Source of the DNA: an uncultured Collinsella sp.
GTDB taxonomy: Bacteria; Actinomycetota; Coriobacteriia; Coriobacteriales; Coriobacteriaceae
Length of the DNA: 13,872 nt
Direction: 5' to 3'
NCBI GenBank assembly: GCA_959027945.1
Contig: CAUFRO010000047.1
Span: 1-13,872, forward strand
Below, piece by piece: positions 13,526 through 13,872 of this stretch. The notes beneath the pieces are model-generated. The model worked only from the letters and a program-made list of their open reading frames with translations, ran no database searches and was not told the DNA's origin. Positions within the stretch are counted from its first letter, which is position 1; every line of letters starts with the position of its first letter. The translations under genes were made by a program, and so were the position numbers.

Positions 13526-13565
13526 TAACCTGCCAAAGATGAACCTGTCCCTTTTTGGCGGGTTA
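13526..13565. repeat. Short dispersed repeat, copy 2, with 12-bp stem
   Basis: Same core as 7565-7599. Here the flanks extend the stem to 12 bp (13526-13537 with 13554-13565, one G-U) with a 16-nt loop GATGAACCTGTCCCTT. Its right arm overlaps the left arm of the next hairpin, so the two folds are mutually exclusive. Confidence 0.65.
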
Positions 13566-13596
13566 CTCGGCGCTTTTAAGAGCGCCGAGTAACCCG
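13559..13596. repeat. Perfect 16-bp hairpin at the start of repeat copy 2
   Basis: 13559-13574 pairs perfectly with 13581-13596 (CGGGTTACTCGGCGCT and its complement), 6-nt loop. The right arm corresponds to the last codons and stop of the permease gene in copy 1; in this copy a new left arm makes it a hairpin. No T-tract follows. Confidence 0.75.
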
Positions 13597-13653
13597 TTCT
13601 GGGATTCAAGCTGTAGCGAGCCACCGACGCGCCCACAGCCACTAAATTGCATA

Positions 13654-13697
13654 AACCGCCCCGCCGATTGCATATTTCGGCGGGGCGGTTGCTTTTT
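13654..13697 (+). terminator. Intrinsic terminator (within repeat copy 2)
   Basis: AACCGCCCCGCCG (13654-13666) pairs perfectly with CGGCGGGGCGGTT (13678-13690), 11-nt loop, followed by GCTTTTT. It would end transcription from the 13126 gene. Confidence 0.85.
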
Positions 13698-13722
13698 GCC
13701 TACGGGTAACCCAGGGGGCGGC

Positions 13723-13779
13723 GTGCAAATTCCGGAGAATTCAGCATCCCGGAGTCCGCGGGTGTGGGAGCGGGCGCAC
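13723..13779 (+). ncRNA. Candidate three-way-junction RNA, copy 2
   Basis: P1 GTGC/GCAC (13723-13726/13776-13779), P2 TCCGG/CCGGA (13731-13735/13749-13753), P3 GTCCGC/GCGGGC (13754-13759/13770-13775, one G-U). P2 loop AGAATTCAGCATC (13 nt), P3 loop GGGTGTGGGA. Same geometry as copy 1. Four substitutions separate the copies across this segment; one falls in a stem and keeps pairing, the others fall in loops. Confidence 0.45.
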
Positions 13780-13840
13780 AAAAGCGCATTGAAAGCCTGA
13801 CTTTGAGCTCCGGCGCCGGTAGCGCGCAGAGATGTGGTGT

Positions 13841-13872
13841 AAGAGGCGGGGCATGCCCCGCCTCTTCTCTTT
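13841..13872 (+). terminator. 26-bp perfect palindrome with T-rich tail
   Basis: 13841-13866 is a perfect palindrome (AAGAGGCGGGGCA and its complement) followed by CTCTTT at the window edge. It is a strong hairpin, probably an intrinsic terminator, possibly for a gene beyond the window read in the other direction. Confidence 0.6.

Larger units (their letters stand above)
13569..13812 (+). repeat. About 240-bp dispersed repeat, copy 2
   Basis: Direct copy of 11099-11336, with the same order: gene-end-like segment, GGGATTCAAGCTGTAGCGAGC, diverged patch, terminator hairpin, GGGGGCG tract, RNA candidate and tail to about GAGCTCC. Together the two copies bracket about 2.2 kb holding the XRE regulator and the 13126 gene. 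The region 13447-13872 contains no convincing gene; the frames that are open here on both strands merely mirror the repeat. Confidence 0.85.

Overview
The window is high-GC chromosomal DNA that most resembles a gut Coriobacteriia (Collinsella-like) genome. This placement is inferred from strong GC at third codon positions, the aspartate-family gene set and the style of the intergenic repeats; no rRNA or other marker is present to confirm it.

Left third (1-4832): aspartate-family amino-acid biosynthesis. Homoserine kinase (thrB, cut by the window edge) and threonine synthase (thrC) lie on the minus strand. They diverge from aspartate kinase (lysC) on the plus strand, which is followed by aspartate-semialdehyde dehydrogenase (asd). 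LysC and Asd make aspartate semialdehyde; ThrB and ThrC complete threonine after homoserine dehydrogenase, which is not in the window. Two very long composite hairpins sit at the thrC/thrB gap and just after asd.

Middle (4833-7650): a GC-rich spacer with a duplicated hairpin; a DNA alkyl-cysteine methyltransferase (ogt-like); a 62-bp tandem repeat; a chimeric remnant in which the start of an Abi-type phage-defence gene abuts the end of a ClC chloride channel gene; and a GyrI-like-domain gene preceded by a perfect Gram-positive LexA (SOS) box. Two genes with links to DNA damage (ogt-like and GyrI-like) are therefore close together.

Right half (7650-13872): an ABC exporter-type operon (MacB/LolD-class ATPase and a 921-residue double-FtsX permease), then a repeat-rich accessory stretch. 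It holds a membrane-tethered XRE regulator with three 18-residue His-containing repeats and a small unrecognised protein. The stretch is bracketed by two diverged direct repeats of about 240 bp, the first of which includes the last codons of the permease gene.

The most unusual content is the density of structured, repeated non-coding DNA. (1) Three copies of a candidate three-way-junction RNA share a loop containing GGAGTATTCAGCA. (2) Twin hairpins with perfect 25-bp stems flank the XRE gene and differ by six compensated base pairs. (3) Several further long inverted repeats are present. No tRNA, rRNA, CRISPR array, transposase or integrase was seen.
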